A stretch of 64,000 nucleotides of DNA from SZAS-103 sp036496805 (lineage in GTDB: Bacteria > Pseudomonadota > Gammaproteobacteria > Xanthomonadales > Xanthomonadaceae): positions 62,001 to 126,000 of the forward strand of contig DASXKN010000029.1 in the NCBI GenBank assembly GCA_036496805.1, read 5' to 3'. The notes below the pieces were generated by a model that had not been told where the DNA came from, did no database searches, and worked only from the letters and a program-made list of their open reading frames with translations. Each line of letters begins with the position of its first letter. Within the stretch, counting starts at the first letter, position 1. Positions 40,543 to 48,817 of the stretch are shown here, in pieces. Both the position numbers and the translations under genes were made by a program.

Positions 40543-40962
40543 ATGAGCAATCTGGGACCTCCCCTGACCCTGTGCGGCATCCTGATCGTTGGCGCGGCGA
40601 TTTGCTGGCTTGGGGACGTCATTCGCCGCCGCACCGGAGGCAGGATCCGCCACGCGGAAATCCACTTCATCGCGTGGATCCCGACACTGCTCCTCGAAGG
40701 TGCGCTGGCCTGGATGTCCTTCGATTCGCCGCGGGTACCCGGTTCGTCCTCTTCGGCAATGGTCTACCTGTTTCCGCTGGTCTTCGCGGGCATCGTGTAC
40801 CTGTTATGGTTCCTCGAAATCCTTGGCCATCGCAGTTCGTGGAAGCAGAGCGAAGAGCAACTCGACGAGGGCGATGAGCGGTGGCTGGAAGAGAAGCGCC
40901 GGCGCGACCGGATCGATTCGTACAAGCACAAGGGCGGGCCCCGTACCGATACGCGACGCTAG
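40543..40962 (+). CDS. Hypothetical membrane protein
   Basis: The 139-residue product has three hydrophobic helices (about 9-28, 41-60 and 72-94: AMVYLFPLVFAGIVYLLWFL is the third). A highly charged C-terminal tail (WKQSEEQLDEGDERWLEEK and onward) is probably cytoplasmic. I do not recognise the family. The ATG at 40543 (MSNLGPPLTLC) is preferred over the in-frame ATG at 40426, which would add a Pro/Arg-rich leader. It is convergent with the rhomboid gene. Confidence 0.6.
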   Translation: MSNLGPPLTLCGILIVGAAICWLGDVIRRRTGGRIRHAEIHFIAWIPTLLLEGALAWMSFDSPRVPGSSSSAMVYLFPLVFAGIVYLLWFLEILGHRSSWKQSEEQLDEGDERWLEEKRRRDRIDSYKHKGGPRTDTRR

Positions 40963-41049
40963 CGGCCGGGCCTGGATCGGCGCGCGGGACCGCGCGGCGT
41001 TCACGAGGGGAAGATCGCGCGCGGGCGCCGACTGCCTGTCCTCGCGAAA

Positions 41050-41979
41050 TCAGGGATGGGCTTTCGCCTTCTCGACAGCGAGCAAGCGCGCCGGAGCGAA
41101 CATCCGGAAACCCGCCCCCAGCAGGACGCCTGTCGCCACGCCGGCGATGTGGAGGACGTAATTGATGTGCGTGTCCGCGTGGAGCCAGAACTCGACGATG
41201 TTCAGCACGACGAACAGGCCGGCGATGCGCAGCACCGGCGCCGAAATCGTCCGGATCATGTAAGGCGAAAGCACGAAGAAGCTGATGCGCCCGGTGGGCA
41301 ACAGCACCGCCGCCATCGCCATCATGCCCATCGCGACCCCGGACAGGCCCAAGGTGGGGTGATTCCCCGTCGCCATGGCTGCGCGGCTGTAGACGAGGTT
41401 GCAGGCGAAGACCATGGCCGCGAAACAGGCGGCGACGGCCATGCGACCCAGCAGGCACTCGACGCAACACGCGAATGCGAAGAAGAAAAACAGGTTGCCG
41501 ACGAGGTGGTCCCAGGTCGCATGCGCGAACGTCGAAGTGAACATCGTGACCGGATCGTGGCTCTCGGGTCGGTACACGAGCTTGTCGGTGAGCTGGTCGG
41601 GCACCGAGCTTTGGAATCCGGCGAAACCCGCTTTCAATCGCTCGCGGTTGAAGCGCAGGTTCTGCTCCGGGTCGAGGTAGTAGGCGATGCCGCTGACCTC
41701 CGTCCCGAGCTTGTCCAGCAGCGCATCCTGCTGGGTCGATTGCCGCAGCGACGGGAACACCTGCTCGCAGCCGGTGCCCAGGTCCGCGTCCTGGATGTGG
41801 TTGAGGATCGCTTTCTGGGGCGCGTCGATGCCGTCCAGGCAGAAGTCCGCCAGCTTCCTCTTGTAGTGCGACTCCGACACATACTGGAAAAGGAAGGTCA
41901 GTGCGCACAGCAGGCAGACGGCGAGGGTAAGGATGGGCAGTCGCTGGATTTCATGGTCCATCCTGTAGGGAAAGATCAT
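41050..41979 (-). CDS. Rhomboid-family intramembrane serine protease
   Basis: The 309-residue product has the rhomboid core. HATWDHLVGNLFFFF holds the conserved H158 and N162, TLGLSGVAMGMM has the catalytic Ser213 in GxSG, and NYVLHIAGVATG gives the catalytic His277. The first membrane helix (about 13-33) is separated from the core by an unusually long polar insert (about 35-145) in which AFTG-type core residues are not seen. The substrate is unknown. It lies in a minus-strand run of otherwise unrelated genes (rhomboid, methyltransferase, hypothetical, tpm, parC). Confidence 0.88.
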   Translation of the reverse strand: MIFPYRMDHEIQRLPILTLAVCLLCALTFLFQYVSESHYKRKLADFCLDGIDAPQKAILNHIQDADLGTGCEQVFPSLRQSTQQDALLDKLGTEVSGIAYYLDPEQNLRFNRERLKAGFAGFQSSVPDQLTDKLVYRPESHDPVTMFTSTFAHATWDHLVGNLFFFFAFACCVECLLGRMAVAACFAAMVFACNLVYSRAAMATGNHPTLGLSGVAMGMMAMAAVLLPTGRISFFVLSPYMIRTISAPVLRIAGLFVVLNIVEFWLHADTHINYVLHIAGVATGVLLGAGFRMFAPARLLAVEKAKAHP

Positions 41980-42029
41980 CGAGCGCGGCCCCTGATGGTG
42001 TTGCCTTGCGATGCGGTCATGGGCGACAT

Positions 42030-42920
42030 TCAGCGGCGCACGGCCAGGACGCCATCGAGTGCGAGCTGCGTCCTGAAGCCGGACTTCTCCAGCCGTTTCG
42101 CCACCTCGCGCGGCACGTCGCGACCGCTGGTGAGCTTGTTCGGGCTGCCGGTGTAGTGGAACAGTTTTCCGGCACGGCGGAGCACGCGCGCGAGCTGGTC
42201 GTAGAAGGCCTGCGAATACAGTTCGCCGGCGATGCCGAAGCGCGGCGGGTCGTGCAGGACGGCGTCCACCGATGCATCGGCGATCGCGCCGATCGCCTGC
42301 GCCACGTCGGCATGGCGCAGGTTCAGGCGGCCGATGTTTGCGGGCTCATCGGACCGATGTTCGTCGGGATGATGTTCGTCAGGGTCCGGCGACCACGGGT
42401 TGAGCGTGCGCAGCCACAACACGTCGGCGTTCTTCTCGAACGAGTCGATGCGCGCCGCGCCCGCCTGCAGGCAGCAGGCCGCGAAGTAGCCCAGGCCGCC
42501 GCAGGTATCGAGCACGACCTTGCCGCGCGGCTCGACCAGCGCCACCTTGCGGCGCGCGTCCTCGAACGGCGATTCCTTCGACGTGGGCAGCATCTTGATG
42601 CCGTCGATCTCGAACGTGGGCGCGCCCCATTCGGTGGGCACCAGCTTGATCAGCGAACCGGAGAAACGCGATGCCGGGACGAAGCCGTCGCCGTCCCAGT
42701 AATAGATCGTGCGTTCCTTCAGTGGTGGTGGATAGGCATGGCGGCGATCGCGCCACAGCCAGGCGTCGTGCCCGAGCGAAACCGTGTCCTGCGAGATCCC
42801 GAGGTCGAACGATCCGGTCCATGTCGCGGCGCCGGCATCGCGTTCGGCCAGCAGGGCAACGGCTGTCGGACGCAGCAGCAGCGGACCGCATCGAGCCGGT
42901 ATCGCGGAGGATTCGCGCAC
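42030..42920 (-). CDS. SAM-dependent methyltransferase resembling archaeal-type predicted methyltransferases
   Basis: The 296-residue product starts with GTG at 42920, four bases after GGAAGGC. A class I methyltransferase core is visible: GKVVLDTCGGLGYFAACCLQ (SAM motif I), IDSFEKN (motif II acid) and SVDAVLHDPPRFG (motif IV, D-P-P-R). The C-terminus with GKLFHYTGSPNKLTSGRDV is like the group annotated as predicted archaeal methyltransferase (COG2521-type), from memory. The DPP motif is often seen with nucleic-acid or small-molecule N-methylation; the substrate is unknown. It lies between the rhomboid gene and a hypothetical gene. Confidence 0.75.
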   Translation of the reverse strand: MRESSAIPARCGPLLLRPTAVALLAERDAGAATWTGSFDLGISQDTVSLGHDAWLWRDRRHAYPPPLKERTIYYWDGDGFVPASRFSGSLIKLVPTEWGAPTFEIDGIKMLPTSKESPFEDARRKVALVEPRGKVVLDTCGGLGYFAACCLQAGAARIDSFEKNADVLWLRTLNPWSPDPDEHHPDEHRSDEPANIGRLNLRHADVAQAIGAIADASVDAVLHDPPRFGIAGELYSQAFYDQLARVLRRAGKLFHYTGSPNKLTSGRDVPREVAKRLEKSGFRTQLALDGVLAVRR

Positions 42921-43003
42921 GCGCCTTCCGGTGTGATCCGCTCAGGCTCGAAGTAGCCGAATCGCCGCCGTTCCACCACGCCGCTCGGCGATGGCGATGC
43001 GGA

Positions 43004-43522
43004 TCACTGGGACGGCAGCGCGCGGATGCACGTGACCGAGCCCTTCCATCGTTGTTTCATGCGCGACAACCCGTCGCACACGAGTTCGCCTTCCTGTGCG
43101 GTCACGCCCCAGATGATCATCCGGACCTCGCGCTCGTCCGGCGCGCCGGGACTGGCGGCCACGTAGTTCACGAAGGTCGGCTTGTTGTTGAACAACCTCT
43201 CGGTGCGTTCATCCAGTTGCGACATGCACTCGGACGATTCCAGTTTCCACAGGGGCGTGCCGTCCGGACGCCGGCCCAGCTGCATCTTGTCCGGCAGGTC
43301 GCCGATCATGCGCTGGCAGTCGGCGTGGTCGCGACCCTGCGCTGCCGCGACCAGGTGGAACTCGCGCGATCCGATGTCCGCGCGGAAGCGGACTTCCGCG
43401 TACACGGGGTTCGTGATCGGGCCGGTGGCTTCCGCCGGGTCCGTATTCTTGTTCGAGACACGCGACTGCACGAAGTAGCCGATGGCCCCCAGGACAAGCA
43501 GGAAGATGATGAAATTTCTCAT
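43004..43522 (-). CDS. Hypothetical single-pass membrane-anchored protein
   Basis: The 172-residue product has one N-terminal hydrophobic segment (about 3-18, NFIIFLLVLGAIGYFV) and a soluble, probably periplasmic domain. That domain has four cysteines (in ADCQRM, SECMSQ, LVCDGL and VTCIRA), which could form two disulfides. I recognise no family. It lies 36 bases upstream of the tpm stop and may be co-transcribed with tpm and parC. Confidence 0.65.
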   Translation of the reverse strand: MRNFIIFLLVLGAIGYFVQSRVSNKNTDPAEATGPITNPVYAEVRFRADIGSREFHLVAAAQGRDHADCQRMIGDLPDKMQLGRRPDGTPLWKLESSECMSQLDERTERLFNNKPTFVNYVAASPGAPDEREVRMIIWGVTAQEGELVCDGLSRMKQRWKGSVTCIRALPSQ

Positions 43523-43558
43523 GGAATCGATGATCCGTTGCGATGGGTGTGGCGGGCG

Positions 43559-44218
43559 TCAGGGCGCGCGCCGCATATGGTACGCAAGCGTGCGCAGGGC
43601 CGTCACGCCTTCCGCGACGAAGCCCGGCTGCTCGGCGAGGATGTCCTTGCGTTCGAGCACGTCGAGCGACCAGACGTCGTCGAAGAGCGTGTGGACTTCG
43701 GCTTCCGCGACGGCGAATGGCGGACCGGATTTCTCGTGCTGCGGGTATTCGAGGGTGACGAGCAGGCCGCGGCAGCCCGGGGGAAGCCGCGCATACAGAT
43801 CCCTCGCGTAGCGGCGGCGCATCTCCTGCGGCAACGCGATCAGGGCGGCGCGGTCAAAGATCGCGTCGCAGGATGCGAGCAGCGCGTGATCGAGCGTGAA
43901 GGCATCGCCAAGGATCAGGTCGATGGCGCCGGCACGGTGGTGGATGCCGTTGGCGTCCTCGAAGGTTTCCGGTGCGAGATCGCGTTCGGCGAAGAACTGC
44001 CGCACCGCGATCGGCGCAATCTCGACGCCGATCACGCGGTGGCCGCGGGCGGCGAGCCAATCCATGTCGAGGCTCTTGCCGGCCAGCGGCACGAGCACGG
44101 TGGAACCCGGCTGGGCAGCGATGGCGTTCCAGTGGTTTTCAAGCAGCGGCGTGATGCGGTCCTGGTGGAAGCCGATCTTCCCTTCGCTCCACCGTTCGAG
44201 CCAGAAGTCCTGTTCCAT
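43559..44218 (-). CDS. tpm: Thiopurine S-methyltransferase family protein
   Basis: The 219-residue product has the bacterial TPMT opening MEQDFWLERWSEGKIGFHQ. SAM-binding VLVPLAGKSLDMDWLAARGH comes next, then VIGVEIAPIAVRQFFAE and DAIFDRAALIALPQEMRRRYA. Length equals known bacterial TPMTs (about 218). In pseudomonads such enzymes methylate tellurite and selenium compounds; the human enzyme methylates thiopurine drugs. The natural substrate is unknown. It starts 16 bases after the parC stop, so the two are probably one transcript. Confidence 0.92.
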   Translation of the reverse strand: MEQDFWLERWSEGKIGFHQDRITPLLENHWNAIAAQPGSTVLVPLAGKSLDMDWLAARGHRVIGVEIAPIAVRQFFAERDLAPETFEDANGIHHRAGAIDLILGDAFTLDHALLASCDAIFDRAALIALPQEMRRRYARDLYARLPPGCRGLLVTLEYPQHEKSGPPFAVAEAEVHTLFDDVWSLDVLERKDILAEQPGFVAEGVTALRTLAYHMRRAP

Positions 44219-44234
44219 TGCCGATCCCGTCCCG

Positions 44235-46481
44235 TCATTCCACCGAGAGGCCGTCGATCTTCTGCCAGCCGCGCGGCAGCAGGCTGCCGCGGCTCGCGCG
44301 CGCGCCGGCGTAGGCATCGAGCTCCTTCCACGACAGTCGCATCGGTGCGCGCTGGCCGCTATGGACGAGCAGGGCGCCGTCGGCGGGAATCGCGGCGACC
44401 GCGGCGACGCGCTCGGTGCCTAGCTTCGCGCGCGGGATCTCGATCATCTTGTTGCCCTTGCCCTTGTCGAGTTCGGGCAGGTCGGCGACCGGGAAGACCA
44501 GGAGGTGCCCGGCGGTGGTGATCACCGCGAGACGGTCGCCGGCGACGTCACGCACGACGGCCGGGGCGAGCACGCGGGCGCCGTCGGGCATCGAGATCAT
44601 CGCCTTGCCGGCCTTGTTGCGGCCGCAGAGGTTCTCGAAGCGAGTGACGAAGCCGTAGCCGATGTTGGAGGCCAGCACGACGCGGGTGTCGGCTTCGCCG
44701 CCGACGAGGGCGTTGAACTGGGTACCGGGTGCGGGCGTGAAGCGCCCGGTCAGCGGCTCGCCGTTGCCGCGCGCGGAAGGCAGGGTGTGGGCGAGGGCGG
44801 AATAGCTGCGGCCGGTCGAGTCGAGGAAGGCGACCTGCTGCGTGCTGCGGGCGTGGATCGCCTGCAACAGGCGATCGCCTTCGCGGTAGCCGAGTTCGGC
44901 CGCGTTGACCTCGTGGCCTTTCGCCGCGCGCACCCAGCCTTTTTCCGACATCACGACGGTGACCGGTTCGCTGGCGACGAGTTCGGATTCGGAGATCGCC
45001 TGCGCGGCGCCGCGCGAGACGATCGGAGAACGACGCGCATCACCATACTTCCTGGCATCGGCGAGCAGTTCGTCCTTGATGAGCTTCTTCAGGCGCGCCT
45101 TCGAACCGAGGGTGTTCTGGATGTTGGTGCGTTCGAGCGCGAGTTCGTCCTGCTCGCCGCGGATCTTCATCTCCTCCAGGCGTGCGAGCTGCCGCAGCTT
45201 GGTCTCGAGGATGTAGTCGGCCTGTTCCTCGTCGAGGAAGAAGCGCGCCATCAGCACGGGTTTCGGTTCGTCCTCGCTGCGGATGATGCGGATCACTTCG
45301 TCGAGGTTGAGGAAGGCGACCAGCAGGCCTTCGAGCAGGTGCAGGCGGCGCTCGACCTTGCCGAGCCGATGCTCGAGGCGGCGGCGCACGGTGGACGTGC
45401 GGAACTCCAGCCATTCGGACAGCAGGTTCTTGAGGTTCTTGACCTGCGGCCGGCCTTCGGTGCCGATGATGTTGAGGTTGACGCGGTAGCTGCGTTCCAG
45501 GTCGGTGGTCGCGAACAGGTGGCCCATCAGGCCTTCGACGTCGACGCGGTTGGAACGCGGGATCAGGACGATGCGGGTCGGGTTGGCGTGGTCGGATTCG
45601 TCGCGGACGTCCTCCAGCCAGGGCAGCTTCTTGGCGCGCATCTGCTGTGCGATCTGCTCGATCACCTTGCCGGGCGATACCTGGTAGGGCACGGCGGTGA
45701 CGACGATGTTCGTGCCTTCGCGCACGTACACCGCGCGGGCGCGGATGCTGCCGTTGCCGGTCTCGTAGGTGGCGCGTAGTTCGGCGCGCGGGGTGATGAT
45801 CTCGGCGGCGCTCGGGTAGTCGGGTGCGAGGATGTGCTCGCACAGGTCGCGCACGCTGGCGTCGGGATCGTCGAGCAGGCGCACGCAGGCGCTGACGACT
45901 TCATTGAGGTTGTGCGGCGGCACGTCCGTCGCCATGCCCACGGCGATGCCGGTGGTGCCGTTGAGCAGCAGGTGTGGCAGGCGCGCGGGCAGCCAGCTCG
46001 GTTCCTCGAGCGTGCCGTCGAAGTTCGGTGTCCAGTCGACGGTGCCGTGGGCGAGCTCGCCGAGCAGCACCTCGGCGATCGGGGTGAGCTTGGCCTCGGT
46101 GTAGCGCATCGCCGCGAACGACTTGGGGTCGTCGGTCGAACCGAAGTTGCCCTGGCCCTCGATCAGCGGATAGCGGTACGAGAACGGCTGGGCCATCAGC
46201 ACCATCGCCTCGTAACACGCCGAATCGCCGTGCGGGTGGTACTTGCCGATCACGTCGCCGACGGTGCGCGCGGATTTCTTCGGCTTGGCGGCGGCGGACA
46301 GGCCCAGCTCGCTCATCGCGTAGATGATCCGGCGCTGCACCGGCTTGAGGCCATCGCCGAGGAAGGGCAGGGCGCGGTCGAGGATCACGTACATCGAGTA
46401 GTCGAGGTAGGCGCGCTCGGCGTATTCGCGCAGCGGGACTTGCTCGAAACCGTGGAAGCTGGCTCGGGTGGTGGAGGTCAT
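44235..46481 (-). CDS. parC: DNA topoisomerase IV subunit A
   Basis: ParC is the DNA-cutting subunit of topoisomerase IV, which unlinks daughter chromosomes. The 748-residue product (E. coli 752) starts MTSTTRASFHGFEQVPLREY. The catalytic Tyr127 lies in AAMRYTEAKL. The quinolone-resistance region reads GKYHPHGDSACYEAMV with Ser87 and Glu91 (E. coli Ser80/Glu84 positions), the susceptible-type residues. The C-terminal half has degenerate beta-pinwheel repeats. The upstream in-frame extension to 46634 covers the promoter region of the divergent marR gene and was rejected. parE is not in the window. Confidence 0.96.
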   Translation of the reverse strand: MTSTTRASFHGFEQVPLREYAERAYLDYSMYVILDRALPFLGDGLKPVQRRIIYAMSELGLSAAAKPKKSARTVGDVIGKYHPHGDSACYEAMVLMAQPFSYRYPLIEGQGNFGSTDDPKSFAAMRYTEAKLTPIAEVLLGELAHGTVDWTPNFDGTLEEPSWLPARLPHLLLNGTTGIAVGMATDVPPHNLNEVVSACVRLLDDPDASVRDLCEHILAPDYPSAAEIITPRAELRATYETGNGSIRARAVYVREGTNIVVTAVPYQVSPGKVIEQIAQQMRAKKLPWLEDVRDESDHANPTRIVLIPRSNRVDVEGLMGHLFATTDLERSYRVNLNIIGTEGRPQVKNLKNLLSEWLEFRTSTVRRRLEHRLGKVERRLHLLEGLLVAFLNLDEVIRIIRSEDEPKPVLMARFFLDEEQADYILETKLRQLARLEEMKIRGEQDELALERTNIQNTLGSKARLKKLIKDELLADARKYGDARRSPIVSRGAAQAISESELVASEPVTVVMSEKGWVRAAKGHEVNAAELGYREGDRLLQAIHARSTQQVAFLDSTGRSYSALAHTLPSARGNGEPLTGRFTPAPGTQFNALVGGEADTRVVLASNIGYGFVTRFENLCGRNKAGKAMISMPDGARVLAPAVVRDVAGDRLAVITTAGHLLVFPVADLPELDKGKGNKMIEIPRAKLGTERVAAVAAIPADGALLVHSGQRAPMRLSWKELDAYAGARASRGSLLPRGWQKIDGLSVE

Positions 46482-46612
46482 CGGGGGAAGCTCGGGAGCG
46501 ATCGATACAGGATGCCGATGATACGGGGCGGGGCCGGCGCGGGCCGCATCGGCATGCAAAGACCGGTCGATCGGTGCCCGGAAATGGAACAACGCGTTCC
46601 GGCAACATATGT

Positions 46613-46671
46613 ATTGGCAGTCAATTCCACGCATTTAATTGCCTTGACAAATGTTTTTTCGGCACTAGAAT
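46613..46671 (+). promoter_or_regulatory. marR-efflux operon promoter with candidate MarR operators
   Basis: TTGACA (46644-46649) and TAGAAT (46666-46671) are separated by 16 bases and lie just upstream of the marR ATG (46680), leaving almost no leader. Two short inverted repeats of TTG-N-CAA type lie here: ATTG-GCAGT-CAAT (46613-46625) and TTG-CCTTGA-CAA (46639-46650, over the -35). They are plausible autorepressor sites. parC is transcribed away on the other side. Confidence 0.6.
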
Positions 46672-46679
46672 GCGTGGCC

Positions 46680-47123
46680 ATGAACCCGCTGAAACCCAAT
46701 GCCTCCACGTCCACCAACATCTGCCTGTTGTTCCGCCAGGTGCGCGATGGCCTTGCCCATCTCATCGAGGAGGACCTGGCGAAAAACGGTTATCCGTTCA
46801 ACCTCAGCCAGTTCCTCGTACTGCGCAAACTCGACGTGCTCGGGCCGATGTCGGCGATCGACCTCTCGCGGGCGATCGATCACAACCCCGGCGCGATGAC
46901 CCGGCTGCTCGATCGCCTCGAGCAACTGGGCTACCTGCGCCGCACGCCTCAGGCCGGCGACCGCCGGGCGTTGCGGATCGAACTGACCGAAGCCGGCGCG
47001 GCGCTCTCGCAGCAGTTGAATTCCAGCGCCGATCGCGTCGCCGACCACGCCCTGCGAACCCTGAGTCCGGCCGAGCGCGAGCTGTTCGTCGGCCTGCTCG
47101 AACGCGTCCACGGCTCGCTCTGA
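46680..47123 (+). CDS. MarR-family transcriptional regulator of the efflux operon
   Basis: The 147-residue winged-helix repressor has FNLSQFLVLRKLDVLGPMSAIDLSRAI, the recognition helix NPGAMTRLLDRLEQLGYL and the MarR wing DRRALRIELTEAG, a clear DxRxxxxxLT family signature. EmrR/MarR proteins release DNA on binding lipophilic drugs. It is first in a four-gene operon with an outer-membrane channel, EmrA and EmrB, the usual emrRCAB-type arrangement. The inducing ligand is unknown. Confidence 0.92.
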   Translation: MNPLKPNASTSTNICLLFRQVRDGLAHLIEEDLAKNGYPFNLSQFLVLRKLDVLGPMSAIDLSRAIDHNPGAMTRLLDRLEQLGYLRRTPQAGDRRALRIELTEAGAALSQQLNSSADRVADHALRTLSPAERELFVGLLERVHGSL

Positions 47124-47135
47124 AACATGCGATGT

Positions 47136-47180
47136 GAACGAGTTTGATCTGAACGAGTTTGATCTGAACGACTTTGATCT
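47136..47180 (+). repeat. Three tandem 15-bp repeats upstream of the efflux channel gene
   Basis: GAACGAGTTTGATCT is repeated at 47136-47150 and 47151-47165, then once with a single change (GAACGACTTTGATCT) at 47166-47180. The GAAC of a fourth unit follows. The array lies between the marR stop and the channel gene start. It is low in GC. Read in the channel gene's frame it would encode NEFDL units, but that needs a GTG start with no ribosome-binding site. Confidence 0.85.
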
Positions 47181-47232
47181 GAACCTGATGAAGACCAAGC
47201 CTGTTGAAGAACGATCCCTTGCCGGTGTTCCG

Positions 47233-48768
47233 ATGAAAGCATCCACGTCCAGCTTCCGCAGCCTCATCCGCCCGCTCGCGGCCAGTGTCCTGGTCGCCCT
47301 GCTGGCGGGCTGCGTGAGCATGAAGGGCCTGCAGCCACAGGGCAGCCTGACCGCGCCCGACCGCCTCGCAACCCGCCACAGTCTTGCCGGCGTGAACCTC
47401 ACGCCAGCCGCATGGCCGCAGGCCGACTGGTGGGCGGCGCTGGGTGACCAGCAACTCGACGGGCTCGTGCAGGAAGCGCTGTCCGGCAATCCCGGCCTCG
47501 ACGCGGTCGATGCGCGCCTGCGCATCGCGCTCGCCCAGGCCGGCGCGCAGGACGCGGCGCGCCGGCCAAAGGTCGGCGCCCAGGCCGAGTACTCGGGCAT
47601 TTATATCCCCGCCACGCTGGCGCCGGCGCCGTTCGGCGGCAACTACCTCGGCGCGCACCTGCTGACCGTCAACGGTTCGTATTCGCCCGACCTCTGGGGC
47701 GGCCATCGCGCTGCCTGGGAAGCGGCGGTCGACCAGGCGCATGCGGCACAGGTCGATGCGCAGGCCGCGCGGCTGACGCTGTCGACCGGCGTGGTCCAGG
47801 CCTATGTCGAACTCAGCCACGCCGCCGAGGCCGAGGCGATCGCGCAGCGCGAGCTCGATCGCTCGCACGGCACCCAGAAACTCACTTCGCAGCGCGTCAA
47901 GGCCGGCCTCGACAGCGACTTCCAGTTGCGCCAGACCGACGCCGCCGTGGCCACCGCGCAGCGTGGACTCGAAGCCGCGCACGAGCAGGCCGCGCTCGCG
48001 CGCGCCGCGCTCGCGGCACTCGTCGGCAAGGGGCCGGATCGCGGCCTCGATATCGCCACGCCGCATCCGCTGGCGGCGATGCCGTTGCAGCTGCCGTCGG
48101 ATCTTCCGAGCGATCTGCTGGCACGACGTCCCGACATCGTCGCGGCGCGCTGGCGCGTGGAAGCGGCGGCGCGTGGTATTGCCGCGACCAAGGCTTCGTT
48201 CTATCCGAACGTCAACCTCAGCGTCACCGCCGGACTGGCATCGCTGTCGCTGGACAATTTGTTCTCGCTGCCTTCGCGCTTCGGCCAGATCGTGCCGGCG
48301 GTTTCGCTGCCCATCTTCGACGGTGGACGCCTTCGTTCCGGGCTGGCCGAGCGCGATGCAGACTACGACGCGGCGGTGGCGCAGTACGACCAGACTCTGG
48401 TCGATGCCCTGCACGAAGTCGCCGAGCAGGTGATCGCGCTGCATGCGATCGATACCCAGATCGTCTCGCAGCAGCAGGCGCAGGATGCCGCGCAGTCGGC
48501 CTACAACCTCGGGATGCAGCGCTTCCACGGCGGCCTGTCGGCCCTGCTTGACGTGCTGACGGTGCAACAGGCGCTGTTGCGTTCCGAGCAGCAGATGGCC
48601 GACCTCCATGCGCAGCGACTCGCTGCTTCCGTGAAACTCGTCCAGGCGCTCGGCGGCGGCTACCAGGCCGACGCGACGACCGCGCCTCCCGGCGCTGCGC
48701 CCGATACCGAACTGGCACGTCGACCCTTCGCACACTCCGATCAGCCGGCGACGCCGGCAACGCATTGA
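47233..48768 (+). CDS. RND/MFS-type outer-membrane efflux lipoprotein (OprM/NodT family)
   Basis: The 511-residue product is the outer-membrane exit duct of the adjacent EmrAB pump. It has a lipoprotein signal (LAASVLVALLAGC), DWWAALGDQQLDGLVQEALSGNPGLDAVDARLRIA, the SPDLWGGHRAAWEAA segment and LPSDLLARRPDIVAARWRVEAA. All are typical of the NodT/OprM family, with two repeated halves and long periplasmic helices. I chose the ATG at 47233 because the lipobox then falls at normal distance; an ATG at 47188 and a GTG at 47134 are in frame. Duct proteins of this length are about 470-500 residues. Confidence 0.92.
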   Translation: MKASTSSFRSLIRPLAASVLVALLAGCVSMKGLQPQGSLTAPDRLATRHSLAGVNLTPAAWPQADWWAALGDQQLDGLVQEALSGNPGLDAVDARLRIALAQAGAQDAARRPKVGAQAEYSGIYIPATLAPAPFGGNYLGAHLLTVNGSYSPDLWGGHRAAWEAAVDQAHAAQVDAQAARLTLSTGVVQAYVELSHAAEAEAIAQRELDRSHGTQKLTSQRVKAGLDSDFQLRQTDAAVATAQRGLEAAHEQAALARAALAALVGKGPDRGLDIATPHPLAAMPLQLPSDLPSDLLARRPDIVAARWRVEAAARGIAATKASFYPNVNLSVTAGLASLSLDNLFSLPSRFGQIVPAVSLPIFDGGRLRSGLAERDADYDAAVAQYDQTLVDALHEVAEQVIALHAIDTQIVSQQQAQDAAQSAYNLGMQRFHGGLSALLDVLTVQQALLRSEQQMADLHAQRLAASVKLVQALGGGYQADATTAPPGAAPDTELARRPFAHSDQPATPATH

Positions 48769-48817
48769 CCGACGCATTGAATCGTCATCCCATTCCGCTT
48801 CTTTCCGGACCTTCGAC

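Noticed and set aside
47134..47232. GTG start at 47134 for the efflux channel, giving an NEFDL-repeat N-terminus
   Set aside because: No ribosome-binding site, and it would move the lipobox too far from the N-terminus for a lipoprotein signal.
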